Source: Diadema setosum
Taxonomy: Eukaryota; Echinodermata; Echinoidea; Diadematoida; Diadematidae
Direction of reading: 5' to 3'
DNA: 64,000 nucleotides
Assembly (NCBI GenBank): GCA_033980235.1
Contig: CM067062.1
Location: 8,826,400-8,890,399 of the forward strand
A model generated the notes under the pieces. The model made no database searches. It saw only the letters and a program-made list of their open reading frames with translations, and was not told the origin of the DNA. The position numbers and the translations under genes are program-made. Shown here piece by piece: positions 34,921 to 46,885 of this stretch. Positions within the stretch are counted from its first letter, which is position 1. Each line of letters begins with the position of its first letter.

Positions 34921-35010
34921 TTAACCCTTACTGTACATTGTACCAGGGACCTTGGGCAGTGTGCACAATGCTATGGGGTTTTCTGAGCCAATCAGCACTC
35001 AAAGGGTTAA
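34921..35010. mobile_element. short TTAACCC palindromic MITE, copy 2 (90 bp)
   Basis: TTAACCCTTACTGTAC at the left and GCACTCAAAGGGTTAA at the right, with TTAA at both ends. The right half is shared with 29489-29570. No open frame. Confidence 0.65.
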
Positions 35011-35040
35011 GGCATGGAAAGCAGACATGATGAAAACTGA

Positions 35041-35724
35041 TATACACTGGACAGCAAAAGAAAGTACCCACTTCTGTCAAGGGCCGCACCCAAAAATTCA
35101 ACCCCTAGAAATAAACAATTTTTGTACACAGGTACATGTATGCTGCAATATCCATTAGTACAATCTCATACCCAATAGCAAGTGATTATCTTTATAACAA
35201 AGAAAAAATGACATGCACATCATCTTGGTCACTGGAATCAAAAGTCACAAAATGTCACACACTGAGCCTTTCAAGCCTTACAAGACGTGGCATAATTTTC
35301 CTAATGAAAGCTTGCTTAGACCAGAGTAGAGTAATGTCCAGTCTAAAGAGCTAACTGATTTTATTCTGAGAGTTAGCATAATCAGGAGGGATAGCATCCC
35401 TAAATACAGAATACACTCATTAACATCATTTTGACAAAACAGGTGTTCACTTGACATATTGGTTGTTTAAAAATGTTGTCCATTATTCAGTGGCCATTTT
35501 TGCGTGGTGGAAAGTGCTTTTGTGTGGGACTTTTGATTTAGTGACCAAGATGCTGGGCATGTCAAGTTCTTCTTTGTTATGAAGACATTCACTTGCTTAT
35601 GTACATGTGATAAGTAAGGGGCATTGTAGCACACCTGTGTACTAAAATTGTTTATTTCTAGGGGGTGAATTTTTGTGTATGGCCTTTGACAGAAGTGGGT
35701 ACTTTCTGTTGCTGTCCAGTGTAT
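35041..35724. mobile_element. TIR element with TACACTGGACAGCAA ends, 684 bp
   Basis: The left end TATACACTGGACAGCAAAAG and the following AAAGTACCCACTTCTGTCAA are mirrored at the right by TTGACAGAAGTGGGTACTTT and CTGTTGCTGTCCAGTGTATTA. The arms are about 95 bp. TA at both ends suggests mariner-like insertion. Interior frames are short and carry no catalytic motif. Confidence 0.85.
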
Positions 35725-36284
35725 TATAGGTGGACTGTCTGTAGAAAGTAAAAGGAAAATGATATCTTTCCTGTCTGTAGAAGGAGCCTTACAAAGTGTG
35801 TAGTACTTCTAAGTCATGCGTGGGTTTAGGACAAGAATATGATATTTTTATATGCATAGGATGGAGTCCATGATATGTGCCCTATGATGTCCATGTCCCT
35901 GTGAAGGATGTATGTGTGTGTGTGTGTGTGTGTTAAAGTTCAGGACTTTCCTGCGAGGCACTGTATAGCAATCATGCATATCTACTCAATCAGCCGTAGC
36001 ATCGAGCCTGGCGCCCGAAGCCATGGTGCAATAAAAATACTATTGGTTTAATATTTTGGCATGCTTGTCGCACACAGCATAGTCCCACTCAATGCATTTT
36101 TATTGATATACACTGTGAATATGATAGGTAATCAGATCTTTTCTGAATCCAGCATTTTTCAGTATTTAATAGTGAGACAGATTTTTCTGCATCATAATAC
36201 CATGTATTGATTTGTCTGAATATTTCCATAAATTAGACCCTCTTGTAAGTACAATTGAAAAATAACCCAAATTGAGGACTGTAA
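35725..36284. other. non-coding; TG microsatellite
   Basis: It contains a (TG)n run at about 35911-35932. No exon recognised. Confidence 0.55.
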
Positions 36285-36505
36285 ATGTGCAAATTTTCAT
36301 GGTACATTAATTTTTGTGCATTCCGGGCTCCTTTCAGCTAGCGAAAATTCTAAAACCCACAAAAATGTCTTCATGATTTTCTCCTCATAGTTTGAATGGG
36401 TTGACAATTGTGTAGTGCAAATTCAAGAACCTGATATATTTTTGAGCCGCTCAGCGCGAAAAACTAATTGCCCGAAAATATATATAAATGAACGTTTACA
36501 GTACT
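36285..36505 (+). repeat. CGCGAAAATT-type dispersed repeat fragment
   Basis: It starts near AAATGTGCAAATTTTCATGG, contains AGCTAGCGAAAATTCTAAAA, and ends with CAGCGCGAAAAACTAATTGC, CCGAAAATATATATAAATG and TTTACAGTAC. Related in motif and order to 34075-34285 and 17470-17871. Confidence 0.5.
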
Positions 36506-36636
36506 TTAGCAAGAGATACTGTGGGTACCGCTACAACATGTATGATGCAAGTACCCTCCCTTACAAAATATAGAGAGTTAAAAAGATGGCATGACTCCTA
36601 TGGCTCACAATGAGGGAGCCTCAGAGAATCTCAAAG

Positions 36637-37120
36637 GCTGCGTTTATCTAGCTTGAGAGAGAGAATCACGTTTCAAAACGCGTTTGGAATGGTGTTTGCA
36701 AACATGGTTTGAAACGCAATTCTCGGGGAGTTGCATTTATCTAACCATCATACAATTGCGATTCAAGTGGTGTCACTGCGCAGCTGCTTTGCGCCGTTTG
36801 ACCCGGGAAGTAAAGGTCAACTGCATACCACCAAACATGCCTCCTCAGTCACACACAAATGATGGATAGAGAGCACAACTGGAAACAGCTGGGATTTGAC
36901 CTTGAGATATAAACATGTTTCAAAATGGCATTGCATTTATCTCCTCACAGAACGGCGATCATGGTCTCAAACGTGTTTCAAAACGCCCTTTGAAAGGCGT
37001 TTCAAAACGGCATTTCTAAACGCGTTTGAAAACATGGTTGCGTTTATGTAACCCCTGAAAATGCGTCAAACGCGTTTAGGATCGTGATTCTGCCTCAGAA
37101 AGTTTTAAGATAAACGCAGC
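36637..37120. mobile_element. TIR element with GCTGCGTTTATCT ends, 484 bp
   Basis: The ends GCTGCGTTTATCT and AGATAAACGCAGC are perfect inverted repeats apart from one interior base. They are flanked by the 5-bp direct repeat CAAAG (36632-36636 and 37121-37125), a likely target duplication. The interior is full of AAACGCGTTT and TTTCAAAACG motifs in both orientations. No transposase. Confidence 0.85.
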
Positions 37121-37200
37121 CAAAGTTGAGAGAGGAATCTGGTTCATCCTGGAATCCAGTGTCATCAAGGTTGCAGCTTTGAAATATACTCCAGAGCTTT

Positions 37201-37218
37201 GGGGGGGGGGGGGGGGGG
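37201..37218. repeat. poly-G tract
   Basis: Eighteen G in a row; able to form G-quadruplex-like structure and prone to sequencing error. Confidence 0.9.
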
Positions 37219-37377
37219 TGTCAGCTGATTGGAAAGTATTTTGGGTTGGACCTACAAATAAGCTGTGCAATACATTTCAGAACAATTCCTTGATTTGGCA
37301 GCCCATTCACACACACGCAAAATTGGTGGTGTCTGAAAAATCAAGTTTTGCAACATGATATGAATTCCTTTATGTGA

Positions 37378-37379
<2 letters not shown>

Positions 37380-37427
<48 letters not shown>
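37380..37427. repeat. (CA)24 microsatellite
   Basis: Uninterrupted CA dinucleotides. Confidence 0.97.
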
Positions 37428-37428
<1 letters not shown>

Positions 37429-38734
37429 TTGTGTGATATCGGTACACATAGCAATGAGAAAGTTTATCCTGCTTGATTCCCCCCCCCCCCCTTTTTTTTT
37501 TTTTTTTGAAACTCTTGCGATAATTTGCCCTGGAGGAACCATCACATAATGCAACTTGTCATGCTTGGTTCGCTCACTTGGGCGCCAGGGATCATGCTCT
37601 GGTCATTTGTTTAGGCAGGCGCAGTCTGAGGATTAAAACCACTTTATTTGCAGCCAAGTTTGGGGGGGGGTTGTTTTGTTTTGTTTTGTTTTTTTGTTTT
37701 CTGGTCATGAACATGATCAGTAGAAAATAAAATTGAAGTAGACATCATGGTGCAAAAGCCTATAACTCCTAAATGTGTATAAATGCGCTTGGTAAGGTGG
37801 ACCCCATGATCAGAGATAGGGGTGGATAGGAGTAGGAGGAAGAGCAGCAAAGACTAAGAAAGAGGAGAGAGAAGAGGGGAAGAAAAAAAGAGAGAAAAAA
37901 AAATGTGGCATCTTGTTCCATCAGATGATGCACTGAGATTGATAGGATGTGGATGGAGGGCAGAGTTAATACAGCGCAGCCTCAATCCATACTATTGAGG
38001 CAATCAACTACATATTGAGTATGTCACCTGTGCACAGGCAGTGTGTATGGGGCACCAAATTATCAGAGCTTCCGTGCCCTCTGTTCCAATACGTGACGAT
38101 CCTGTTTGTCAGCCCATCATGGCCTCACCTCCATGTTGCTGTCCCGGGTTTAAGTTTTCTCCCGCATTATTTTGTCAGAATTTGCCATGCCAGAAGCGTA
38201 TCTCCTCAAGGATGATGATAAGAGCCTCATTTACAACATATTGGTAGGGACTGGCAGGGGTGGGGTATGGGAGACAGGCATCTTGACAAGATGTTGGTTT
38301 CATAGTAATGTTGCAATGATAGAAGTACACTGTATTAGCTTATGATGGTTGTTTCATTTTATCGCTGTCAATATCAATTACTAATTTTATTGATTGATTT
38401 TATTCTGATTAGAATAAAACTTTTGACACCCTCACTAGGTCATGAGAGATAATCTTGGTTTTATGGTGATGTGGAATGATGGTTTACAAAAACAGCTGCT
38501 TATCTTTATGCTCTGTACCGAACCAACATTTTTGTGGCAACACATCAAAGATGCATATTGAGTGAAGAATTACTTATTGCACAGGAGTACAAAACATGTG
38601 CAGTACACATTCCAAAAAGAATTTTTTTAAAAATGCATTAGATTTTGGTGTTTGAGGGTTCATATAAAAGTTATATGAGATCATTTTCTTGGGATTGGTG
38701 CATAGATTACTGTTGCTGTCAACTATTGTTTCGC
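37428..38734. other. non-coding; GC-richer island at 38.0-38.27 kb
   Basis: A C-run then T-run lies at about 37480-37507, and a GTTTT run near 37672-37696. The segment 38000-38270 is GC-richer and unique-looking. A Cys-rich frame through it matches no family I know and lacks convincing splice sites, so a cis-regulatory block is as likely as an exon. Confidence 0.45.
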
Positions 38735-38826
38735 TTAACCCCTTAAGGACGAATCCCGAGTATACTCGGGTAAGTGTCTATGGGAAATGCGTGTTGTAGC
38801 AAAACAGTCCGTCCTCAATGGGTTAA
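38735..38826 (+). mobile_element. 92-bp nested-palindrome MITE, copy 1
   Basis: TTAACCCCTTAAGGACGAAT at the left and GTCCGTCCTCAATGGGTTAA at the right form the outer palindrome. Inside lie the perfect 16-bp palindrome CCCGAGTATACTCGGG and the conserved core CTATGGGAAATGCGTGTTGT. Other copies are at 44907, 46793 and (inverted) 53278. Confidence 0.88.
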
Positions 38827-40518
38827 TTAGAAGTTTTCAGCATGAGTAATGTTGCACAAATTTCTATAGCACAGGGTACATCTATTGTGAAGAATCACTC
38901 ATCTATTCAGAACATGCCGCTTCCACATAATGTAGGTCATGGATGTGCTTCACTTGACATCATATAACCATTCAGATGATGAGAGTTTTCATCGTTGATG
39001 AGAGTTCCACATCTCATCATCAAATTTTCAGTGGCTGAACATCGTCATCATCATCCATGATAAACTAGTAATCATCATCAGATATTCAGATCATCCGTGA
39101 AAGCCCCTAAAAGTGCGAGTAAAGGTGAATCACTGTGGACAATGCCTACAAGTCATCTTAATGCAATGTACCTCAAGTAGATAGTATGGTTGATACGCGA
39201 GATGGCACAATGCATAGAGACTTGATTTTGCATTCAGGGGATCACAAAATGGGTCGTATTTACAAGAGCAATGAGACATTGATATGACATACTTCGTACA
39301 TGTGGGATGACACGCTCCCTGGCTTTGCTGAAGTAATGCTGAAAACGTACCCCCCATGATAAAGCCGGTGCTGGGTTAGGAGTTGGCAATGTAGAATTAC
39401 TTCCAATCCGCGAGTTGGGTATAAATTAGATTTAGGCTCCCGGGCTTGTCATTATAATCATCGCCACGTGAGACGGGTTTGCTCAGCTGAGCGCTGTGTC
39501 CTGTGTGCCTCCATGTCCCAATATCATTGACTTCTTTTTCCCCTCAACAACCATTCTCAACCCCACCCCCCCCCCCCAAACAGTGCTCTTAAGAAGCAGT
39601 TGTGTCAGGTGTGTAATGCTAACTAAACACAGAGATGCCAAATTTCTCAACTGGTTGGGGAGTGAGAAACTGTGATTTAGCAAGGCAACCGAAAAAGGAG
39701 AGAGGATGGAGCAGATGTCCCCATCCCCTGTTTTGAGCTGTTTCATTTTGGAATTCAAAATTGTGCTATTTGGCATTTACTTTTTACTTGCATAATTCTC
39801 ATCCTTTTTTCATACGGAAGATGGTCCTGCAAGATATCATTTTGAACATTTTGCCCAAATTTTGATCTGAGGATGAATTAGTCTAGAATATGACTGACAT
39901 GACTTTACGGTAGATGGCAGAATTTGTTAAGACCTCCTTGGATTATTTATTTAGAAAGAAGAATAGCTGTTATTGAAGATACAGTGCATGTGTAGGGCCT
40001 ATATAAGTAGGTATTGTCTACAGCTAACATATTAATCCAATGTTTATTATTGATCTACTCGCTGTTTTCTTTTTTTTTTTCTTTCTTTCTTTCTGGAAGG
40101 CATGAGAAAATGATTGCTGGGCATGTATTTTACTGTGAGACAGGTATACTAGGGAGTGAGACTCACAGCGTGAGACTTCATAGGTAACCAGTGTTGTTCA
40201 AAGAGCAGTATGAAACCCTCTTTCTCGAAAAGATTACTGGTAGTTAGAGATTCTCGTTTGTGAGAGAATTCAGTATTTTTGGATGTACGCACATATAGTG
40301 TCTGTCTGTCTGTCTGTCTCTGTCTGTCTGTCTGTGTGTTGGAGGGGATGCAGGGCTTCATAGCTTGAGTGGCTGTGTCAAGGGCAGCTAGCAGTACATT
40401 GTATGACGACGGGTCCCATGATCACTGTAGTCCAAGGTTCATCGGAGTTGGGGTCATTGACCACTTAAATCAGTGACTTTTCTCTGTGAAGCTCTGGGGC
40501 AAGGAACAATAGACTCAT
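38827..40518. other. non-coding, nothing assigned
   Basis: It contains ATCATC-rich sequence at 38960-39090, a C-run near 39567-39578 and TCTG repeats at 40301-40336. A Cys-rich minus-strand frame at 39130-39357 is unrecognised and probably chance. Confidence 0.5.
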
Positions 40519-40851
40519 TGGCCCGAATTTACGAAAGTGGTACAAATGAAACCATGGTTTGAACCATGGATAAAAACCATGGAGCGCCAAGTGTTGCACA
40601 GAATATTTTGTTACGAAATTTGGTCATTTTGTCGACAAAATGACCGTTTCATGAACGAAATGATAATTTCGTGGACGAATTGTTCATTTATATAGTTACA
40701 AAATGTTGTCATTTTGTTACAAAATAATCATTTCATCGACGAAATGACTGATTTCGTAACAAAATATTCCGTGCGACACTTTGCGCTCCATGGTTTTTGT
40801 CCATGGTTTAAACCATGGTTTCATTTGTACCACCTTTGTGAATTCGGGCCA
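40519..40851. mobile_element. long-arm MITE with ATGGTTT and TTTCGT palindromes, 333 bp
   Basis: The left arm TGGCCCGAATTTACGAAAGT continues through GGTACAAATGAAACCATGGT. The right arm mirrors this, ending CACAAAGGTGG in reverse complement and then GGCCCGAATT. The arms are about 75 bp. The middle is built of short inverted motifs such as GTCATTTTGTCGACAAAATGAC, so nearly the whole element can fold on itself. Confidence 0.88.
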
Positions 40852-41117
40852 TTATGGTCATTGTTAGTAGTGCAGTGATGAAGCAGTGGCAGATCCAGAG
40901 GGGGGCGCACCGGGCGCGCGCCTCCTCTGTATTTGTTGTTAAAATAAAAGATATAAAAAGGAAAAAATGAGATGAAACCCGGAAATAGCACCAGAAATAT
41001 TGTTCCCCCCCCCCCTCTTACAGAATTCCTAGATCCACCCCTGTGTAGTGGAGTGCTTCCTAAGCCACATCACTTCCCCACCATTGCTGCCACCTCCCTC
41101 CCCCCCCCCCCCACAAA

Positions 41118-41148
<31 letters not shown>

Positions 41149-42007
41149 CAGCCACATTCCAGAGAAAAGTGTATTATTATAACATTTTCCATAGAAGTAG
41201 ATCCATGGTCAGAAAATTTATGTGGCGTGAAGTTTTACCCTGAAGATGGGCCAATATTCAATATTAACGTGGCATTGCTGCATGAAGGGCTTCCCCCTAC
41301 CCCCCCCCCCCCCCCCCATCCTACCTCTTGGCCTTGAGCATACACTGTATGCAGGGGAAAGCAGGATATTGGCTGAGATGATCAGAGTCCTACTTATTCC
41401 CCCAGTCTGCCATCACCCAGCAAATAAGATTCGTGGTGACAAAGAAAAAAACAAAATCTTTATGATGCCAGGGCATACGAATCTAGTTTTGTGTTAAGAC
41501 TCCTAGAGGCTGTTTAGGATGGGGTGAGTGCTCTACTTTATCTCAGGCATTGTGAGAGAAGACTGGTTGTTTTGTCATGTTGTTCTAGAGTAAATGGGAT
41601 CAGAGAAGTTTTTTTTTTTTTTATATATCATACAAATAAATACATTTCAGCATTTTTATGACTGCGTAACATGTACATGTACAGTAAATCCAGAAACATT
41701 CGCAGCATGAAACTTTGCAAATTTGAGCAGATGGTCTTTTTCACAAAATGAAACTTTCATGAAACTGATTTTTTTGTGAAATTAGCAAAAACTTTGCATG
41801 CAGTTTATTCTTGCAAAATTGGCCCATGTACCTTAAGATTTCTGGCTTTGCAGTATCTAGTATATGCAGAAAATGTATGTGGTTGCAAATATATATTGTA
41901 TTTAAAAAGAAAATACAAAGGTTGATCCACAATTTCTACAATTAAGCATGTTTTCAATCCTACTTTAAAGTATTTTGACATCGCTCTAGGTGAGGAAAAT
42001 TAGCCAA
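40852..42007. other. non-coding with microsatellites and a repeat fragment
   Basis: C-runs lie near 41006-41015, 41100-41112 and 41301-41317, and a CA microsatellite at 41120-41149. From 41690 to about 41860 there is a decayed member of the 'CATGAAATTTTCGCGAA' repeat (CAGTAAATCCAGAAACATTC, GCATGAAACTTTGCAAATTT). No gene recognised. Confidence 0.5.
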
Positions 42008-42167
42008 GGGCCCCATTCTTTCAAAGATGTTAGGATAGCAACTCTTGCTGGAATGGCAACTTCCCATAGCAACAGCCAATCAGGAAGCTGGATTCTTGTC
42101 ATTACCATGACAGTTTCCATTCCTGGAAGAGTTGCTATCAAATCAACTGTTTATGAAATGGGGCCCA
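42008..42167. mobile_element. MITE with GGGCCCCATT ends, 160 bp
   Basis: The left end GGGCCCCATTCTTTCAAAGA corresponds to the right end, which reads GTTTATGAAATGGGGCCC. The next blocks are also inverted (AGGATAGCAACTCTTGCTGG against AAGAGTTGCTATCAAATCAA). An open frame across it is incidental. Confidence 0.82.
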
Positions 42168-43127
42168 GGAGTTCTGGTAGCCCATACTATGAAATCTGAC
42201 CAATCCACATGCAGTTCTAGTAGTATCATTCTACTTTAAAAGGAAATGATGATTAAGAATACCCCCCCCCCCCCGAAAAAAAAAAAGGGGGGCGGACTGG
42301 GGCTTCCAACTACAATGCTGTGTAGATATGCTGCCATTGAATCTAGACGAGTCTAGACGGAGTGTTTATTAAATGCTCAGTGGAGGTTGACCAAACACTT
42401 GAAATTAGTTTTCAGATATATGATCCAATTAAATCTCAATTTGAGAGGGGAGGGAGGGGGAAGTTTATCAGTGGGTATTGCAAGGCTTGGATATCAAGAG
42501 AATAATACACTCATCAAACAGTAGCAGGTGTTTAGACACATAATCTGCAGTGTTGTACAATATTGCCACATAAATTGTATCAATATGTGTATGAAGTCTA
42601 CAGAAGCCCCCTCCTACCACACCTACTGCTACCATCACCACCAATATTTTTTTTTTTTTGGGGGGGGGGGGAGAGGTAGAGTATGGAAAATATCTACAAA
42701 ACAGTGTTGTGATGAAAGTTTTGAAGATACAATTTTTTTTTCATTCGAGACTTCTCTCTGTGAGCAAAGTATCAAACTTCATTAAACTTCATTTCAATGG
42801 AATATTACTGGGCAGAGGAATGAAGCTTTTCTTGTGATTATCTGCAGGTACAGAGTGTATATATGTACACATTATTGTATGTGCATGTGAGTGAAAACTT
42901 CCAATGTATGTAATACAGCATCATACAACCATCTTGACAATTAGGTTATTGAAATCCACATGTGGATCATTCCCAGAGACTCAGATATAAGGTAGTGTTC
43001 ATAATTGGACATATTAGAATTCATATGCAGTAATCGTGTGTCTCTTTAATAGTATCTGCATAACTCCTTCATTGTCTATTGGTATGTTATTCCAATCCTT
43101 GTGCGTGCTTTGTATTCGCTCATACAA
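42168..43127. other. non-coding, low-complexity tracts
   Basis: A C-run/A-run/G-run cluster lies at 42263-42294 and a T-run followed by a G-run at 42649-42671. No exon seen. Confidence 0.55.
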
Positions 43128-43457
43128 AGGCGCGGTCAGACTGGCAAAAGATCGAGAAGATTAAGATCGCAAAGTTTTGGTCATTGGTACCCGCGCACAA
43201 GAAAGAAGAAAGAGTGCGCTGTTCAACAGCCAGTGATTGACGTAACAATGCACGTCTGTACATGACGATGGCCTCGCGCTTCAGAGACACCAAACAGATC
43301 CAGAAGTTTGACGGGGGTGAAGGAAAATATCCCTAGTTGGAGTGGGAAGTTTCGCGAGAAGTTTCGAGGGAAGTTTGCGGTCACACTGGCAAAACTTCGA
43401 GATCTTAAAGATCGCGATCTTAAACTTCGCGATCTTTTGCCAGTCTGACCATGCCTC
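43128..43457. mobile_element. TIR element with GGTCAGACTGGCAAAAGATCG ends, 330 bp
   Basis: The left end GGTCAGACTGGCAAAAGATC is mirrored perfectly at the right by GATCTTTTGCCAGTCTGACC. Interior GATCGCGATCTTAAA-type motifs also form palindromes, and GGTCACACTGGCAAAACTTC repeats the terminal motif inside. CpG-rich compared with the flanks. Overlapping Arg/Ser-rich frames are artefacts. Confidence 0.87.
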
Positions 43458-43784
43458 AAGTGTACCCCTGTGTGCATGTTTGTGTGTGTCTGTATGGTGC
43501 ATGTGTGTGGTGTGCTCATGTGCTAATCATTGAGAATTGATAGATCTCTTTGTAATAGGTTCCCTAATTTTCCAGTAACATAATCTCACCAGTAGTTTAT
43601 ACAAATACAGCCTTTATACAAATGTAGTTTGCCCTGCACTGCTTAATACTACCCTGTGTGTTCATATCTTCATCAGATAGATCATCCTATACAGTGAGGG
43701 ACTTTTAATGTTATAACTTCTGTGCAGTAATATATGATGGGCTGTGAATTGAGTCTAGATAAATGTAGAGCATGGTAATCTGGT

Positions 43785-43950
43785 GCTGTAAAACCAGTAA
43801 TGTCTGCATGCATTTTAATTTTGCAAAAGTTCATGTCTACACTATATGCATTGAATGCCAATGACAATTCCCAAAAATGTCATGCCACAAAAATGGTCAT
43901 CGGCTCCAATTCCTGAAAATTTCATACCATGAAAACATCTTGCTTTAAAG
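43785..43950 (-). repeat. dispersed repeat, 'GTGTAGACATGAAC' family copy 3
   Basis: On the minus strand it begins CTTTAAAGCAAGATGTTTTCATGG and continues through AATTGGAGCCGATG, ATGCATATAGTGTAGACATG and ATTAAAATGCATGCAGACAT, ending at GGTTTTACAG. Same motif order as 16193-16400 and 28785-28986. Confidence 0.68.
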
Positions 43951-44906
43951 TAATCATGTGATTAACAGACACAGAAAACACATGAATAAGTAGTGATATA
44001 TTTCAAGTTTAATTAGTTTTAGCAATCATGAGAAAAAGAGCAATTGGCAGACCATTTTATTAGTCCTTTGGTGAATGCAAATACATTAGATGCTGTGTTG
44101 GTAAAATCTGTTGGTAATGTGAATAACTTGTGGATCCTAATTTCTCATTATGCAGAAAGAAATTGTATATTAAGAACCAATCTTTTTCCCAACAGCAAGA
44201 CATGCAAGATCTGTATGGCTTGCTGCCTATTTCTGTCATTGTATGATTGACACAAGTTGATGATATTCTACATTTATTCATTTATCATACAAGTGTGACT
44301 TTCCTCATGTGTGTTCCTTTGTGAGAATTGAAGTACATGTTGAGCCTTTGACGAGCATGAGCTATATTTTTCCTACAAGAAGGGCCTTGAATGCTTTATC
44401 CCACGAAGAAAGTATTTTGCTTCTCTGCCGAGGGGCAGGCATGATCCTCACTCACCCTGCATGATTTAGCCCAGTATATACCACATTTCCTCTGCCTGTC
44501 AGAACCATGCACCTACCACGTCATCTTGTGGCCAGGTTCACCATCCACAGGGTCAGTGTGTCTTACCGAAGCCCACATACCTTGAAAAAGTTGAAGAGCC
44601 CCTTTAAAGGCAGCAGTCAGTGGGTGTGAATGCCGTGAGTGCGTGTAGACATGTGTGACAAGCTCGCTGGTCGGAGTCTGTCGGCTCACACATCCAATCC
44701 TTGCTGAAGCGGATCAGACACGGCGCAGCCACCTGCCCATGTGCGTAATGAGTTGATTCTCTTCTGGAAACCCATCACTTATTCTGCGCTGTGTACTATA
44801 ATTTCAGTAGTTATGCAAATAGCATGCAATCTACAAATTAAGGATCAAGCATTATAAATGACAACTCATTCCATATAGCATCTTTAGCATGGAAAACAAT
44901 AGTCCA
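43951..44906. other. non-coding; GC-richer island at 44.4-44.77 kb
   Basis: 44400-44770 is GC-richer and unique-looking with no coherent reading frame, so it is a candidate regulatory block. The rest is AT-rich. Confidence 0.45.
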
Positions 44907-44998
44907 TTAACTGTTGAGGACGAGTCCCAAGTATACTCGGGCAGGTGTCTATGGGAAATGCGTGTTGTAGCAAAATCAGTCCGTCTTCAACGGGTAAA
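44907..44998 (+). mobile_element. 92-bp nested-palindrome MITE, copy 2
   Basis: It contains CTGTTGAGGACGAGTCCCAA, GTATACTCGGGCAGGTGTCT, ATGGGAAATGCGTGTTGTAG and CCGTCTTCAACGGG. The left end has TTAA and the right end is decayed to GTAAA. The inner palindrome has one mismatch (CCCAAGTATACTCGGG). Confidence 0.85.
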
Positions 44999-46792
44999 CC
45001 TGAGTGATGATAAATGGATGTTTAAACAGGCAATATGATCAGGTAGGATATTTGAATTTGGCCAAATGGTCTTATTTCAGATGATTTTGATAAAAATGAA
45101 GACTTGCTTAATCTCCTTGCTGGAAATGTATGGGTCAATGTTTCACTTTTTATCGCTAATAATTGACAGTATTTACTGTGTTTCCTGCAGTAGTCAGCTA
45201 TCATTTATATAAATGCTTAAACTACTTCATTTTGGATGCAATGTAGAAATGTGTATTTTTTGGCTGTGCATCTGCAATATTGCACCAAAAAAAATGACCC
45301 TGTTTGAATATTCCCGAGTGAGGATGGCTTTGCATGACAGAGGTAAAACTTAGGTGTAATGCAAATACTTTTAACCTACAATTTAGGCAATTTTTTTTTT
45401 CCAGGATAGAGTGATATGCATTTTGAGGTTTGTGAAAGAAAGTGTGTGTGTTGGTTTCATGATAGAGTGTTTTCATAACTGTATTGTTGGTGTGTACAAT
45501 TTGTTTAAATGGGTAAACTATGTGTCCTTTTTGATTGTAAGCAGATTGTAATTTAGATTAGATACCTTAAACTCTCATCTTAGTGGGGGTGTCCAGTAGA
45601 AGTTCTTGATTGTCAAATAGGGTATTAAAGTACACTGCAAATCATTATAGGAATCCACTGTACACTGGTTCAATGTTAGGATTACTGATGTATAATGTAT
45701 TTATTAAGGGACAGCAAGTACAAATGTGCAGGGTTGGCAATCTGTGTGTTAAAAATTTAGTAGATGTTAGATACTGTAAAAGTTTAACACACGCAACGAC
45801 AAGAAAATTTTGTGAAAAGGTTTGTGTTTTGACAATTTTTTTCCGGTATTTGCTAGCTAAATATCTGTTTCTGGCCTGAAGTGTCTGTATGCTGATGTAC
45901 ATAATGCACAATATACATGTATTCTGTGAAGAGTGAATGGAACTATCTCTCTTGTTTCATTGTGTCAGTGTGGTTTGGCCTACTCTACTGGCCTGACGAT
46001 GCTCTCCCGCGATGCGCTTTCGCTTTCAGGCACGAGGGCACCACAATTGTGCAACTCACCTTTCACCATCAAGGGAAATTAGACCCGATCCGCCTCGCTC
46101 CGCACAGTGCGACGATGCATCTTTTGGCAAATCCAGTAAGATGTTGGGATGACACACATGGATACAATTTGCACTCTAATACGGATTCAGACGCTCGCTG
46201 ATTGAATGCGTTACGGCTCTCAAAGGTCAGGCATATGCGAGCATCCTTTCTCTCCTTCTTTCTTCTTTTCCTTCTGTCTTTTTTTTTTCTTCCTTCGCAG
46301 AGGTCTTATCTTTGAAAAAAAAAATGACAGAAGTTACAAATAACTTCAGGAAAAAAGAAGGACAGCCATGGGATAGAAGAGGGTGATCATCTCTGATGAG
46401 GTGATTGGAGATGGTGAAATGGTAGTTCAACGACACGAGATGCAAAGTTGGAAGGCTCAGCTTGCAACTTACAGCTGTACACTGCATGTCGCTGGAGCAA
46501 AGTAGGATCTCTTGGATAAAGTAAACCAAATTTGAGATTTCAGATGCAGGCTCTAGTAAATATTATGGTTGCTAAGTCACAAGAGGATTGATATTTTCCT
46601 TGTAAATCATCAGTTTTGCAGAGACCTTTGAAATGGTGTGATGGTGCTGTGCTTGAGGTATTCAATATTACATGAAAGTGGACAACACAACCTGTGAGAA
46701 GTTTCATAAGGCCAGGTTTAGACACGATGTGTGCAGCCATACTAAGTATCACAGTTGGTAGCTTCAGGAGTTCATTGTCTCAAGATTTTTTT
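44999..46792. other. non-coding; GC-richer block at 45.98-46.2 kb
   Basis: 45983-46210 is much richer in CpG than its surroundings. A potential plus-strand exon 46030-46135 lies between TTTCGCTTTCAG and GTAAGA, but the encoded peptide matches nothing I know. Its minus strand also has a GTGAGT donor-like site, so orientation is unclear. An open possibility, not a gene call. The remaining sequence shows no exon. Confidence 0.4.
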
Positions 46793-46885
46793 TTAACCCG
46801 TTGAGGACGAGTCCAGAGCGTTCTCGGGCAGGGGTCTATGGGAAATGCGTGTTGTAGCAAAATCAAACCGTCCTCAATGGTTTAA
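46793..46885 (+). mobile_element. 93-bp nested-palindrome MITE, copy 3
   Basis: TTAACCCGTTGAGGACGAGT at the left and CCGTCCTCAATGGTTTAA at the right. The core TCTATGGGAAATGCGTGTTG is identical to the other copies. The inner palindrome has decayed here (CCAGAGCGTTCTCGGG). TTAA at both ends. Confidence 0.87.

Noticed and set aside
45917..46201. Frame with plausible internal splice sites (46030-46135) in a CpG-rich block
   Set aside because: Splice-like sites exist on both strands and neither translation resembles a known protein, so it is kept as an unassigned block rather than an exon.
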